Shown: positions 7,334-14,738, numbered from the stretch's first letter. The stretch: DNA of 34,389 nucleotides from Pseudomonadota bacterium (GCA_005804885.1 SYOX01000277.1:1-34389); one strand, 5' to 3'. Notes: a model not told the origin generated them from the letters alone. Made by a program: numbers and translations.

Positions 7334-7987
7334 TCAGCGCAAGGGGAAGGGCGTCAAAAAGAAGTCCTGGCCCCCCCCGTGGCAGCCGACGCAGATCCCG
7401 ACGCCGACCCCCTCCCCGAAGGTGTTGCCGTTGTAGACCTCAAACCAGAACCACCCCTGCCCGCCCGCGCTCTCCCCCGACACCTTTCGCATCACCGACC
7501 ACCCCAGCACCGTGTCCTGACCCCCGCGCCCGAACAGCTCCTTGACCGTGGCCGATCCCTCCGGGTGCTGGGCCAGCCCCCCTTGAAGCGATCCCTCAAG
7601 GGTCGGGTTGATGTAGGTGCGCACGTCCCCGAAGTGCGGCCCCGTCGATCCGTGGACCTCCGACTCGGCCGGCCACGCCTTGTAGATCCCCGCCTCAAGC
7701 CACGCCTCCAGCGCCGCCCCCTCCGTCGGCGGCAGCTCATCAAGGCCCTCGGGCTCGCCTTCAGGCTCTCCTTCAGGATCGCCTTCGGGGGCCGCCTCGG
7801 GGGTCGCCTCAGGGGCCGCCTCCGGCTCCGATCCTGGCTCCCCCTCGGGATCGCCTTCAGGCCCACCTTCAGGCTCGCCTTCGGGGGTCGCCTCCGGCTC
7901 AGCCCCTCCAGGCTCATCCTCGTCGCCACACCCCTGCGCGACCCCAAGCGTCAAGATCATGATCCACAAGCATTTTTTCGCAGACAT
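7334..7987 (-). CDS. Lipoprotein with Glu-Pro-rich linker and C-terminal c-type heme motif
   Basis: 217 aa. The signal sequence MSAKKCLWIMILTLGVAQGC places the lipid-anchored Cys at residue 20. Residues ~22-85 are a Glu/Pro/Gly linker of EPEG/APEG tetrapeptides. The globular C-terminal domain ends with CVGCH at residues 199-203, a covalent heme c attachment site (CxxCH), followed by GGGQDFFLTPFPLR. The text WFWFEVYNGNTF just before the heme motif and the 'GxDF' after it resemble cytochrome P460-type domains, in which the heme site is also close to the C-terminus. Likely a monoheme electron-transfer or peroxide/NO-related protein at the outer membrane; the activity is not known. The ATG at 7987 has GGAGGGGAGG upstream. 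Divergent from the gene at 8214, and next to the repeat region on its 3' side. Confidence 0.78.
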   Translation of the reverse strand: MSAKKCLWIMILTLGVAQGCGDEDEPGGAEPEATPEGEPEGGPEGDPEGEPGSEPEAAPEATPEAAPEGDPEGEPEGEPEGLDELPPTEGAALEAWLEAGIYKAWPAESEVHGSTGPHFGDVRTYINPTLEGSLQGGLAQHPEGSATVKELFGRGGQDTVLGWSVMRKVSGESAGGQGWFWFEVYNGNTFGEGVGVGICVGCHGGGQDFFLTPFPLR

Positions 7988-8084
7988 CGGCCTCCCCTCC
8001 AGACAGCCATGCGCTCGCCCTCTTCAGGTATGCGCGCGCTCCTGATCGGTTACAAATTCGACATCCAGAATCGACACCCCGCCT

Positions 8085-8098
8085 GTTAACGGTCTGGC
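8085..8098 (+). promoter_or_regulatory. Second copy of the GTTAACGGTCTGGC element
   Basis: Identical 14-mer to that at 4428-4441, here 116 bases before the ATG at 8214 in the divergent intergenic space. It may mark a promoter shared by the two transcription units. Tentative, for the same statistical reason. Confidence 0.3.
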
Positions 8099-8145
8099 CG
8101 CTCGGCCCCTCTTGCCTGCCATGACCGACGCGGGCGGCCTGGATC

Positions 8146-8169
8146 GCGTCGATGAAGCCGACTCATCGC
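8146..8169. promoter_or_regulatory. Candidate operator related to the 35-bp repeat core
   Basis: On the minus strand this reads GCGATGAGTCGGCTTCATCG followed by ACGC. The core GAGTCGGCTTC matches the consensus GAGTCGRCTTC of the repeat array, and it is flanked by GATGA/TCATC arms with the same seven-base centre (GTCGGCT). It lies about 45 bases upstream of the ATG at 8214, where an operator could act. One site only, so this is suggestive. Confidence 0.35.
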
Positions 8170-8213
8170 AGAGTCAGGGCAGCGGGCTCTCAGGCTCGCC
8201 GAAGGAGGATCGA

Positions 8214-9407
8214 ATGGTCAATCGTGGGATGGTCAAGCTCGAGCGCGCCCTGGCGTGCGGGATCGCGGCGCTGACGATGGCGGCGGCTTCGGCGGCGTGG
8301 GCCAAGGGCCCCGAGCGCCTCGTGGTGCACGAGTGGGGCACCTTCACCTCGATCGCCGGCGACGACGGGGTGGCGCTGGAGTGGCGCCCGCTCACGGGCC
8401 CGAGCGACCTGCCCGGCTTCGTCTACACGCTGGAGAACCAGGTCGTCGGGCTGCGCAACACCCCCGTGAGCAAGAGCATGATGGAGGGGACCGTCCGCAT
8501 GGAGACCCCCGTGATCTACTTCTACGCCGACGCCCCCATGGACGTCTCGCTCAAGGTGCGCTTCCCGAAGGGCCAGATCACCGAGTGGTACCCCAGGGCC
8601 GAGGTGGTCGACGAGGGCGGGGTTGATTGGGGGCGCTTCAGGATCATCCCCGACCAGGAGCCCGCCTTCCTGACCGAGCCCGCCCCCAGCCACTACTACC
8701 CGGCCCGCGCCACCGACGCCGCGCCGCTCCGGGTTTGCTCCACGCGCGGCGACGAGTTTGAAAAATTCCTGTTCTATCGTGGGGTTGGGACATTCGACCT
8801 GCCTCTGAAGGTCACGCTCGGCGGCGACGGCGCGCTGTCCCTGCGACAGCCGCGGGGAGGGCAGATCGGGCGCGTCGTGATCTTCGAGCGCAGGGGGGAT
8901 CGGGTCGGCTTCTTCGCGGCGGATCTGGACGGCGACGCCGCGCGCATCGTGCGCCCGGCGCTGGACAAGAAGCTCGACGACGTGCTGGCGGCGCTGACCC
9001 GGCAGCTCATCGACGAGGGGCTCTACGAGAAGGAGGCGCGCGCGATGGTGGACACCTGGCGCGATCACTGGTTCGAGGAGGGCCTGCGCGTCCTGACCAT
9101 GCTGCCGCGCTCCGCCACCGACGCGCTGCTGCCGCTGACCATGTCCCCGGCCCCCACCGAGCTGGTCCGCGTCCTGGTCGGCCGCGTCGAGGTCGTCACC
9201 CCCGAGCTGGTCACCCTCGTCCGCGCCCGGCTGATCCAGGCGATCCACAGCCCCGAGCCCCGCCGCGCCCGGCTCCTCGAAGCCCTCCAGCGCGAGCACG
9301 GCCGCTTCCTTGAGCCCGTCGTGAAGCGCACGCTGGCCTCCATCCCCGAGCCCGCCGAGCGCGCCGCGATAGAGGCCGCGATCCACGCGCTGACCCCGCT
9401 GGAGTGA
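8214..9407 (+). CDS. Secreted protein of unknown function (VHEWGTFTS family)
   Basis: 397 aa. The start at 8214 is set by AAGGAGG (8202-8208), five bases upstream; an ATG at 8229 is possible but less well placed. An N-terminal signal peptide is visible (ALACGIAALTMAAASAAWA, cleavage likely before KGPER). The mature protein begins with LVVHEWGTFTSIAG, then LEWRPLTGPSDLPGFVYT, RMETPVIYFYADAP and ITEWYPRAEV. I recall this N-terminal pattern from uncharacterised proteins of myxobacteria and planctomycetes, where it usually sits without enzymes of known role; I cannot name a function. The C-terminal half (from ~residue 250) is helical and contains HWFEEGLRVLTMLPRSATDA. Expected in the periplasm or secreted. 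Expression may be governed by the elements at 8085 and 8146. Confidence 0.85.
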   Translation: MVNRGMVKLERALACGIAALTMAAASAAWAKGPERLVVHEWGTFTSIAGDDGVALEWRPLTGPSDLPGFVYTLENQVVGLRNTPVSKSMMEGTVRMETPVIYFYADAPMDVSLKVRFPKGQITEWYPRAEVVDEGGVDWGRFRIIPDQEPAFLTEPAPSHYYPARATDAAPLRVCSTRGDEFEKFLFYRGVGTFDLPLKVTLGGDGALSLRQPRGGQIGRVVIFERRGDRVGFFAADLDGDAARIVRPALDKKLDDVLAALTRQLIDEGLYEKEARAMVDTWRDHWFEEGLRVLTMLPRSATDALLPLTMSPAPTELVRVLVGRVEVVTPELVTLVRARLIQAIHSPEPRRARLLEALQREHGRFLEPVVKRTLASIPEPAERAAIEAAIHALTPLE

Positions 9408-9446
9408 ACGAGGCCGCAGGACCCCTGGCCAGAGCCAGGGCGGCTC

Positions 9447-9530
9447 GTCGCCCGATCACAGGGCCAGATCGGGCGGCGCCGAAAAAGGAAGTCGCCCGAT
9501 CACAGGGCCTGATCGGGCGGCGCCGAAAAA
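9447..9530 (+). repeat. Tandem duplicated hairpin, two 40-bp copies
   Basis: Copies at 9447-9486 and 9491-9530 differ at one base. Each contains the inverted repeat CGCCCGATC / GATCGGGCG around a nine-base loop and ends with GCGCCGAAAAA. A further hairpin, CCTGGC-caga-GCCAGG, lies just upstream (9424-9439). The position directly after the stop at 9407 suggests a transcription-termination or 3'-end role, but the A-run rather than a T-run on this strand argues against a classic intrinsic terminator. Confidence 0.75.
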
Positions 9531-9629
9531 TGAAAAAAGATCGCGCGGCGGTGAAGAAGCAGGGCGGCGGCGTGTAGAAGTGGGGGCAGACCAGCTGCGA
9601 GGCTCACCTCAAGACGACGAGGCCCGACG

Positions 9630-10409
9630 ATGACCCGATCCGCCATCCTGATGATCGCCCTGATCTTTCTCCTGGGCGCGGCCGCCTGCACGCCCCCCAC
9701 GGCGCCCACGCCCCCCACGCCCCCCACGAGCTGGGCCGCGCCCCTGCCCCCCGCCGCGCCCGAGGGGGCCGACAAGAACGATGACCTGGAGATGAGGTCC
9801 TACACGGTCGCTCAGGGGCAGCAGAGCCGCGTGGCGTCGATGCTCCGCAGCCTCTCGATCGGCCAGGTCTCCCAGGGCCCCGGCGATCGCCTCGTCGTCG
9901 TCGCCTCGCCCCGCATGCAGCAGAGCGTCGCGGCCTTCATCGAGGAGCTGGCCAAGGACAAGGCCGCCGAGCGCCCCCCGGCCTCGCTGGCCTTCGATTA
10001 CTGGCTGGTGCTGGGCACCGCGCCCGCCGGCGAGCAGGGCGCGACGACCATCCCCGAGATCGGCCCCGCCCTGGAGGCCATCTCGAGCGTCGAAGGGCCC
10101 ATGGAGTTCGTCAAGGTCGAGAAGCTGCGCGTCCTGTCGATCGACAGCGAGGACGCCACCGCCGAGGGCCGCTGGGCCTCCGTGACGCACCGCGCCAGCA
10201 CCGCCGAGGGGTCGATCCTGGCCGAGGTCAAGGTCAAGGGCCCCGGCGGGATCGCCTTCCGCACCATCGTGCGGGTCGACCCCGAGAAGTTCGTCGTCCT
10301 CGGTCAGGTCGGCTTCGACCCCTCGCTGGCCAAGGAGCTGATCCCCCTCGACGGCCAGCCCCGCGACCACAAGCTCTTCGTCGTCCTCCGAGCCTCGATC
10401 GACCCTTGA
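9630..10409 (+). CDS. Lipoprotein with secretin-N-like domain
   Basis: 259 aa. The signal sequence MTRSAILMIALIFLLGAAAC has the lipid-anchored Cys at residue 20, followed by a Thr/Pro linker (PTPPTPPTPPT). Residues ~55-110 read MRSYTVAQGQQSRVASMLRS then GDRLVVVASPRMQQSVAAFI EEL, which resembles the secretin N-domain pattern (a beta-alpha-alpha-beta-beta fold in type II/III secretion and type IV pilus secretins: 'NALIVxAxPxxxxxIxxLI'). The rest (FDYWLVLGTAPA, VKVEKLRVLSIDSEDATA) forms a beta-rich region. There is no secretin pore domain, so it would be a free secretin-like ring or scaffold domain. The gene ends inside the start of the ECF sigma gene (TTGA overlap), which ties it to envelope signalling. 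A role as sensor or signal-transducing lipoprotein for that sigma factor is inference. Confidence 0.72.
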   Translation: MTRSAILMIALIFLLGAAACTPPTAPTPPTPPTSWAAPLPPAAPEGADKNDDLEMRSYTVAQGQQSRVASMLRSLSIGQVSQGPGDRLVVVASPRMQQSVAAFIEELAKDKAAERPPASLAFDYWLVLGTAPAGEQGATTIPEIGPALEAISSVEGPMEFVKVEKLRVLSIDSEDATAEGRWASVTHRASTAEGSILAEVKVKGPGGIAFRTIVRVDPEKFVVLGQVGFDPSLAKELIPLDGQPRDHKLFVVLRASIDP

Positions 10410-10945
10410 GCCCGACCCCGCCGGAGCGCCCGGCGGTGTTGGACGAGGCGGCCATCGAGCGGCTCTACGCCAGGCTCGAAGCCCCCCTCTACAACCTCGC
10501 CTACCGGTGGCTGTGGAACCCCGAGGACGCCCACGACGTCGTCCAGGAGGCCTTCGTCCGCCTGTGGCAGATGCGCCAGCGGGTGGACATGGCCCGCGTC
10601 GAGCCCCTCGTCTACCGCATCGCGATCAACCTCGCCTCGAACCGCCGACGCCGAAAGCGCCTCTGGCGCTGGGTGAGCCTGGAGGCCCTGCGTGAGCGCG
10701 CCGCAGGGCAGCCCGACGCCGCCGTGCTCCTCTCCGACAAGCAGGACCGCGCTGCCCTCCAGGCCGCCATCGAGGCGCTCCCCGAGGACAAGCGGCGCGC
10801 GCTGCTCTTGTGCGAGTTCAGCGCCATGAGCTACGCTGAGGTCGCTGAGGTCCTGAACATCCCCCCCGGCACCGTCGCCTCGCGCCGACACCACGCCCTC
10901 AAGGCGCTGCGCCTGAGCCTCGGACAACCAGAGGATGAACCATGA
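10406..10945 (+). CDS. RNA polymerase sigma factor, ECF family
   Basis: 179 aa with sigma region 2 (LYNLAYRWLWNPEDAHDVVQ, EAFVRLWQ) and region 4 (ALPEDKRRALLLCEFSAMSY, AEVAEVLNIPPGTVASRRHH). The helix-turn-helix text 'SYAEVAEVLNIPPGTVASR' is typical of this family. The TTG start at 10406 overlaps the stop of the preceding lipoprotein gene by four bases; a GTG at 10436 preceded by CGGAG is an alternative and would remove ten residues. The stop overlaps the next ATG (ATGA at 10942), so lipoprotein, sigma factor and TM protein are translationally coupled. It belongs to a different subgroup from the sigma factor at 4506, judged by its sequence. Confidence 0.92.
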   Translation: MSPTPPERPAVLDEAAIERLYARLEAPLYNLAYRWLWNPEDAHDVVQEAFVRLWQMRQRVDMARVEPLVYRIAINLASNRRRRKRLWRWVSLEALRERAAGQPDAAVLLSDKQDRAALQAAIEALPEDKRRALLLCEFSAMSYAEVAEVLNIPPGTVASRRHHALKALRLSLGQPEDEP

Positions 10946-11331
10946 GCGAGCGCAACCCCGACCTCTTCCCCCTCCTGGAGCCCCCGCGCGGCGGGCTCGC
11001 CATGCTGCGCGCCCGCATCGAGGCCGAGGGCCGCCCGCGCCGCCTCGGCAAGCCGATGGCGCTGGCCGCCAGCGCGGCGACCCTCATCGCGACCGCCGCG
11101 ATGGCCTCGTGGCTCCTCTGGGCGCCCGCGCCGCCCCCTCCTGCGGCGCTCGCGGCCCGCGCCTCGGACTTCCACCCGGCCCTGGCGGCCCTCGGCGCGC
11201 TGCCCGTCGAGCCGGTCACCCTCCTGGCCGCCGACAGAGGGCGGCTCGCCATTGAGCGCGTCGACCTCGGCCGCGACGACGTGATCATGGTTCGCCTCGG
11301 CGGAGCCATCGACCTCCCCGATCCCCGCTGA
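10942..11331 (+). CDS. Small single-TM protein, putative anti-sigma factor
   Basis: 129 aa, directly after and overlapping an ECF sigma gene, which is the usual site of an anti-sigma factor. The ~40-residue N-terminus (MSERNPDLFPLLEPPRGGLA, MLRARIEAEGRP) would be cytoplasmic. A hydrophobic segment follows at about residues 40-61 (MALAASAATLIATAAMASWL LW), then a Pro/Ala-rich linker and a short outer domain (FHPALAALGALPVEPVTLLA, LGRDDVIMVRLGGAIDLP). No HxxxCxxC zinc motif is present, so it is not of the classical ZAS type. The role is inferred from position and topology only. Confidence 0.7.
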   Translation: MSERNPDLFPLLEPPRGGLAMLRARIEAEGRPRRLGKPMALAASAATLIATAAMASWLLWAPAPPPPAALAARASDFHPALAALGALPVEPVTLLAADRGRLAIERVDLGRDDVIMVRLGGAIDLPDPR

Positions 11332-11370
11332 CCCCGAAGCCAAGGGCGCCACGACCCAGGCCGGAGACAC

Positions 11371-11478
11371 GATGAGCGCACGCGCCTCGCTCGGCCCCTT
11401 GATGATGCAATACCCTGGTTCGCTCGCTGGACGAGGCAACTCGATGGGCCCACGCGCCTCGCTCGGCCCCTTGATGAT
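11371..11478 (+). repeat. 36-bp direct repeat with 72-bp period, duplicating a gene start
   Basis: Copies at 11371-11406 and 11443-11478 share ACGCGCCTCGCTCGGCCCCT and then TGATGAT; each carries an ATG at its second base (11372, 11444). The period is 72 bases (24 codons), so the copies are in frame and encode MSARASLGPLMM and MGPRASLGPLMI. Confidence 0.85.
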
Positions 11479-11671
11479 CGCCGCCTTGCTCGGCTTCGGC
11501 CAGAGCGACGAAGTGGCCACTGCACCCCCAGAGCCTACCCCCGACGCCACCCCCGAGGGGGTCCCCGAGGAGGCCCTGACCATCGAGCGCTGGCTCCTCG
11601 ATCACCTGAAGGCCGACCTCAAGCCCCCCGGAGAACCATGTCCAGGATCAACCTGCTCGCCCTGGCCCTGA
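11372..11671 (+). CDS. Small exported-type hypothetical protein (uncertain)
   Basis: 99 aa if started at 11372, where GGAG lies five bases upstream; 75 aa if started at the duplicated ATG at 11444. With the second start the N-terminus MGPRASLGPLMIAALLGFGQ looks like a short signal sequence. A Pro/Glu/Thr linker follows (ATAPPEPTPDATPEGVPE), then EALTIERWLLDHLKADLKPP, an amphipathic helix. The reading frame runs 34 bases into the next gene in a different frame. The EPTPDATPEG text resembles linkers of the lipoproteins in this window, which supports it being real, but no family is recognised. It follows the anti-sigma candidate by 40 bases and could be part of the same operon. Confidence 0.5.
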   Translation: MSARASLGPLMMQYPGSLAGRGNSMGPRASLGPLMIAALLGFGQSDEVATAPPEPTPDATPEGVPEEALTIERWLLDHLKADLKPPGEPCPGSTCSPWP

Positions 11672-12012
11672 GCCTGCTCGTCGTCAAAGGCCCCATCGTG
11701 GCCGCCATCATCCGACAGGACCACCCGCCGACCTGGGGCCGCGTCGCCGCCGCCGTCCTTCTGACCAACGCCCTGACCCTCACCTTCTGGCTCTCCGCCG
11801 TCCCGCTCATCTGGCGCGACACCCCCGCCTTCATGATCAGCACCGCAGCGATCGTCATCGCCGCCGAGGCTCTCGTCACCTGGTGGGTCACCCGCGTCGA
11901 GCGCTTTCAGCTCGCATTGACCGCCGTCATTGTCTCAAATCTGGCCTTCTTCGCCCTGATTTTCGCGGTGCGCCACTTCGTCGGCCTCGATCTTTTGCGG
12001 CGCCCCCTCTGA
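11638..12012 (+). CDS. Small polytopic membrane protein
   Basis: 124 aa with four hydrophobic segments: about residues 4-24 (INLLALALSLLVVKGPIVAA), 38-58 (AAAVLLTNALTLTFWLSAVP), 65-85 (AFMISTAAIVIAAEALVTWW) and 93-113 (LALTAVIVSNLAFFALIFAV). The ATG at 11638 has GGAG upstream at good spacing. It overlaps the previous small ORF and seems to be the last gene of the sigma-factor operon. No family recognised. A role in the envelope response led by the sigma factor is possible from context only. Confidence 0.7.
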   Translation: MSRINLLALALSLLVVKGPIVAAIIRQDHPPTWGRVAAAVLLTNALTLTFWLSAVPLIWRDTPAFMISTAAIVIAAEALVTWWVTRVERFQLALTAVIVSNLAFFALIFAVRHFVGLDLLRRPL

Positions 12013-12061
12013 GGCGACGCGCCCTCCAGAGGCCCTGTCCGACGCGATCAACGCGCGCTGC

Positions 12062-12781
12062 TCAGAAGCTGTAGCCCATCCCGATGGTGAAGGCGGCCTC
12101 CAGGGTGGTGAAGCTCTTGGGCTTGACCTCCTCGTCGCCTTCGGCCGCCGGGGTCTCGCTGCCGGCCTTGAAGATCAGGTCGGGGCCGGCCTTGAGGTTG
12201 AAGCTGCGGCCCGCGTAGAAGACAAAGCCCAGATCCAGGCGCGCGGCGAAGCCCGACAGGCCGCTCTGGATGATCTTGGCGTCGTCCGTCGGATCGGGGA
12301 TGGAGCGGCTGCCGAAGAAGCCCCCGACGCCCGCGCCCGGCTTGAAGAAGAAGCTGTTTCCCAGCCGCAGGTAGTAATTGGCCATGGCGTAGCCCAGCAC
12401 CCCTGAGTCCTTGCTGCTGGTCTCCACCGGATCCTTGTCGTTGAGCGCGGTCGTGTTGGAGGCGCTGTTGAGGAAGAAGTTGACGTTGAGGCCCAGCGCG
12501 AAGTTGTCGGCCAGGAAGTAGCGCGGCGTCACGCCGATCGTCGTCGACAGGTTGGAGACGGACGCCTCGCCGATCTCCGCGTCGTCGGCGTCGAGGATGG
12601 GCGTGCTCGTCGAGGAGAAGAGCAGCAGCGTCTCGCCGCCCAGATCAAAGACCCCCTTGTCGATCTTCTGGAAGCCCGAGAAGTTGCCCCCGACCGTATC
12701 GGCCGAGGCCGTCGCGCACCACAGCGCCACCACCGCGACCGCCACGCCGGCCGATCGCCACACCTGCAACCTTCGTCTCAT
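12062..12781 (-). CDS. Outer-membrane beta-barrel-like protein
   Basis: 239 aa. The N-terminus has a signal peptide (MRRRLQVWRSAGVAVAVVAL, cleavage likely after ATASA, residue 27). The mature part alternates polar and aromatic/hydrophobic residues in strand-like stretches (TTIGVTPRYFLADNFALGLN, VLGYAMANYYLRLGNSFFFK, AARLDLGFVFYAGRSFNLKA) and ends TIGMGYSF, with the C-terminal aromatic residue typical of barrels inserted by the BAM complex. Size and layout fit an OmpA/OmpW-type eight-stranded barrel or the 'outer membrane protein beta-barrel' group. It is convergent with the small membrane protein gene ending at 12012. No specific pore or enzyme function can be named. Confidence 0.75.
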   Translation of the reverse strand: MRRRLQVWRSAGVAVAVVALWCATASADTVGGNFSGFQKIDKGVFDLGGETLLLFSSTSTPILDADDAEIGEASVSNLSTTIGVTPRYFLADNFALGLNVNFFLNSASNTTALNDKDPVETSSKDSGVLGYAMANYYLRLGNSFFFKPGAGVGGFFGSRSIPDPTDDAKIIQSGLSGFAARLDLGFVFYAGRSFNLKAGPDLIFKAGSETPAAEGDEEVKPKSFTTLEAAFTIGMGYSF

Positions 12782-13026
12782 CGCGACCTCATGGGTTGTG
12801 GGTCAGCCTGGCCGAAGTCGATGCCGCCTGAGGTCCGAAGCAATACGGCCTGCGGGCAGGGGAACCCTGGTTGATGGAGAGAGTATGGGCGCTCCGGTCG
12901 TTCAAAGGCAAGGCCCGCGCTGGCCGGCCCGCCTCGCGAGGCGGGCTGGGTCCGTCAAGGCTTCAAGGCCCGGCGAGGCTCGACGAGCGCGGGGCGGCGG
13001 CAGGAGCGTGGGATGGGGCTGCGCCG
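12782..13026. other. Intergenic region with a 20-bp perfect palindrome
   Basis: Between two minus-strand genes. It contains GCCCGCCTCGCGAGGCGGGC (12927-12946), a perfect palindrome that may form the stem of a 3'-end hairpin for the gene ending at 13027. No T-run follows, so an intrinsic terminator is not shown. The stretch next to 12781 should hold the promoter of the barrel gene, but no clear boxes are seen. Confidence 0.45.
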
Positions 13027-14475
13027 CTACTCGTCCAGCAGGGTGACGATCAGCTCGACGGCGCCGCAGGCGAAGTTGTTGTAGCTGTACTGGTCGGCGA
13101 TGATGAACCAGGAGCCCGCGTCGAGGTCGGCCACCAGGCGAGATTGGCGCACCTGGGTGCCGTTGGGGTCCTCACAGCCGGCGTCGATGTCGGACTCCGC
13201 GCAGGGGATGTCGTCGCTGCACAGGAGCTGGGATCCCTCGTCGTCGCACGCCTGGCGGACGTAGACGACGGTGTCGATGGCGACCCTCTCGTCGGCGTCC
13301 TTGAGGTCGATCAGGACGCGGGCGGGGCGGTCCAGATCGAGCTGGAAGATCCTGTCGTTGCCGCCGATCTGCGAGCCGGGCACGCCGCAGGAGGGGGGCG
13401 CGGCGGCGTTGTCGAAGTCGTCGCCCTCGGCGCACAGGTTGAAGTTGAGCGTGCCGGGCTCCAGGGCGTGGACGTCGTCTCGCGGGCAGTCGGGCGCCGG
13501 GGCGCTGGCCGAGCCGGTGATCGTCATCTGGACCTGGAGGGGCTCGCTGAAATCCAGAGTCAGCCGCGCGTCGATGGCGCCCTCGCTCTGGGGGGCGTAG
13601 ATGAGGCGGATCGGGGCGGACTGGCCGGGCTCAAGGTCCATCTCGGTCAGCGCGCCGACCTGGACGCGCAGGAAGTCGTCCGGCCCCGTGACCCTGAAGC
13701 CCGTCACGGTCAGGGCGCGATCGCCGCAGTTGACGAGCTGGACCTCGGCCTCGACGGACGCGCCGACCTCGACGCGCCCGAAGTCGTGCGCCTCCGCGTC
13801 GAGCGCCGCGCAAGGGCCTGGGGTGGCGACCCCTCGGCCCTGAAGGGGGATCTGGACCTCGGGCTTGTTGGGATCGTCGCTGTTGATGACCACGACGCCG
13901 CTGACCTCGGCGCCGCCGAGGCGCCCCGGCGAGAAGGTGACGGAGAGGTCGAGCCCCTGGCCGGGCGTCAGCGTGAAGGGCGTCTCCTGGGGCGACTCGA
14001 TGAGGAAGCCGGCGTCGGGAGGGGCGCCGAGGACGACCCGGCTGATCTGGAGCGGCGAGTCGCCGATGTTGCGGACGCGCAGGGCGCGGGCCTCGACGGC
14101 GCCCTGGGGGACGGCCCCGAAGTCGATGGAGGCCGGGCTGACCTCGATCACGGGGATGGGGTCGATCACGGGGACGTCTGGCAGCGAGGCGTCGGGGGGC
14201 TCGGGCTCGGCGGCGTCGGGGGCTTCGGGCTCGGCGACGTCGAGGGGCTCGGGCTCGGCGGCGTCTGGGACTTCGGGCTCGGGGGTCGGGTCGGGGGACG
14301 GCTCGGGCTCGCCTTGCGCCAGCGGGTCGACGCAGGCGCCCTCGACGCAGATGCGCTCGCCGCGGCAGTCGAGATCCGTGCGGCAGCCGGGCGTGTCTTC
14401 AAGGCAGGCCGGGAGCGCGGACAGGCAGATGAGCGCGATCGCCGTGAGGCTGGGGGCTATGATTCGATGGAGCAT
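13027..14475 (-). CDS. Lipoprotein with tandem ASH/choice-of-anchor-D domains and PPC-like C-terminus
   Basis: 482 aa. The signal MLHRIIAPSLTAIALICLSA leads to LPAC (Cys24). A small Cys module follows (CRTDLDCRGERICVEGACVD), then an Asp/Glu/Pro linker (~55-105). Residues ~108-210 (VIEVSPASIDFGAVPQGAVE, VVINSDDPNKPEVQIPLQGR) and ~215-310 (AEAHDFGRVEVGASVEAEVQ, LTVTGFRVTGPDD) are two immunoglobulin-like domains of the ASPM-SPD2-Hydin / choice-of-anchor-D type. The C-terminal part (DRIFQLDLDRPARVLIDLKD, DAGSWFIIADQY) resembles bacterial pre-peptidase C-terminal (PPC) beta-sandwich domains. Expected to be surface exposed, for adhesion or display; the ligand is unknown. Divergent from the efflux operon at 14739. 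Confidence 0.82.
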   Translation of the reverse strand: MLHRIIAPSLTAIALICLSALPACLEDTPGCRTDLDCRGERICVEGACVDPLAQGEPEPSPDPTPEPEVPDAAEPEPLDVAEPEAPDAAEPEPPDASLPDVPVIDPIPVIEVSPASIDFGAVPQGAVEARALRVRNIGDSPLQISRVVLGAPPDAGFLIESPQETPFTLTPGQGLDLSVTFSPGRLGGAEVSGVVVINSDDPNKPEVQIPLQGRGVATPGPCAALDAEAHDFGRVEVGASVEAEVQLVNCGDRALTVTGFRVTGPDDFLRVQVGALTEMDLEPGQSAPIRLIYAPQSEGAIDARLTLDFSEPLQVQMTITGSASAPAPDCPRDDVHALEPGTLNFNLCAEGDDFDNAAAPPSCGVPGSQIGGNDRIFQLDLDRPARVLIDLKDADERVAIDTVVYVRQACDDEGSQLLCSDDIPCAESDIDAGCEDPNGTQVRQSRLVADLDAGSWFIIADQYSYNNFACGAVELIVTLLDE

Positions 14476-14523
14476 CGCTTCCTTCCGGGTGGTGTGTCAG
14501 GTCCACGGGGATAGCCTGACACG

Positions 14524-14593
14524 CTTTGGCGCCGTCTTCAATTGGAGAGCGCGCGCGACTTTGGCGCCGTCTTCAATTGGCGAGCGCGCGCGA
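14524..14593 (+). repeat. 35-bp tandem duplication in divergent promoter region
   Basis: Two abutting copies, 14524-14558 and 14559-14593, differ at one base. Each begins CTTTGGCGCCGTCTTCAATT and ends in GAGCGCGCGCGA. It lies between the divergent genes starting at 14475 and 14739. The period equals that of the 6375 array but the sequence is unrelated. It may double a binding site for a regulator of either gene. Confidence 0.85.
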
Positions 14594-14738
14594 GGTTCCG
14601 ATCGTGTGGCCAGGGGTTGGGTCACCGAAGGCCGGGCTGCGGAAGAGGGAGGCGGGGTCGCGGGTTGATATCGCCCTGCGGGGCGACTATACCAGCGCCC
14701 GAGGTGGGGTCCTGGCCCCTCGGTGAGGGAGCTTCAAG

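Noticed and set aside
9447..9530. Intrinsic terminators
   Set aside because: Hairpins are followed by A-runs, not T-runs, on the strand of the upstream gene.
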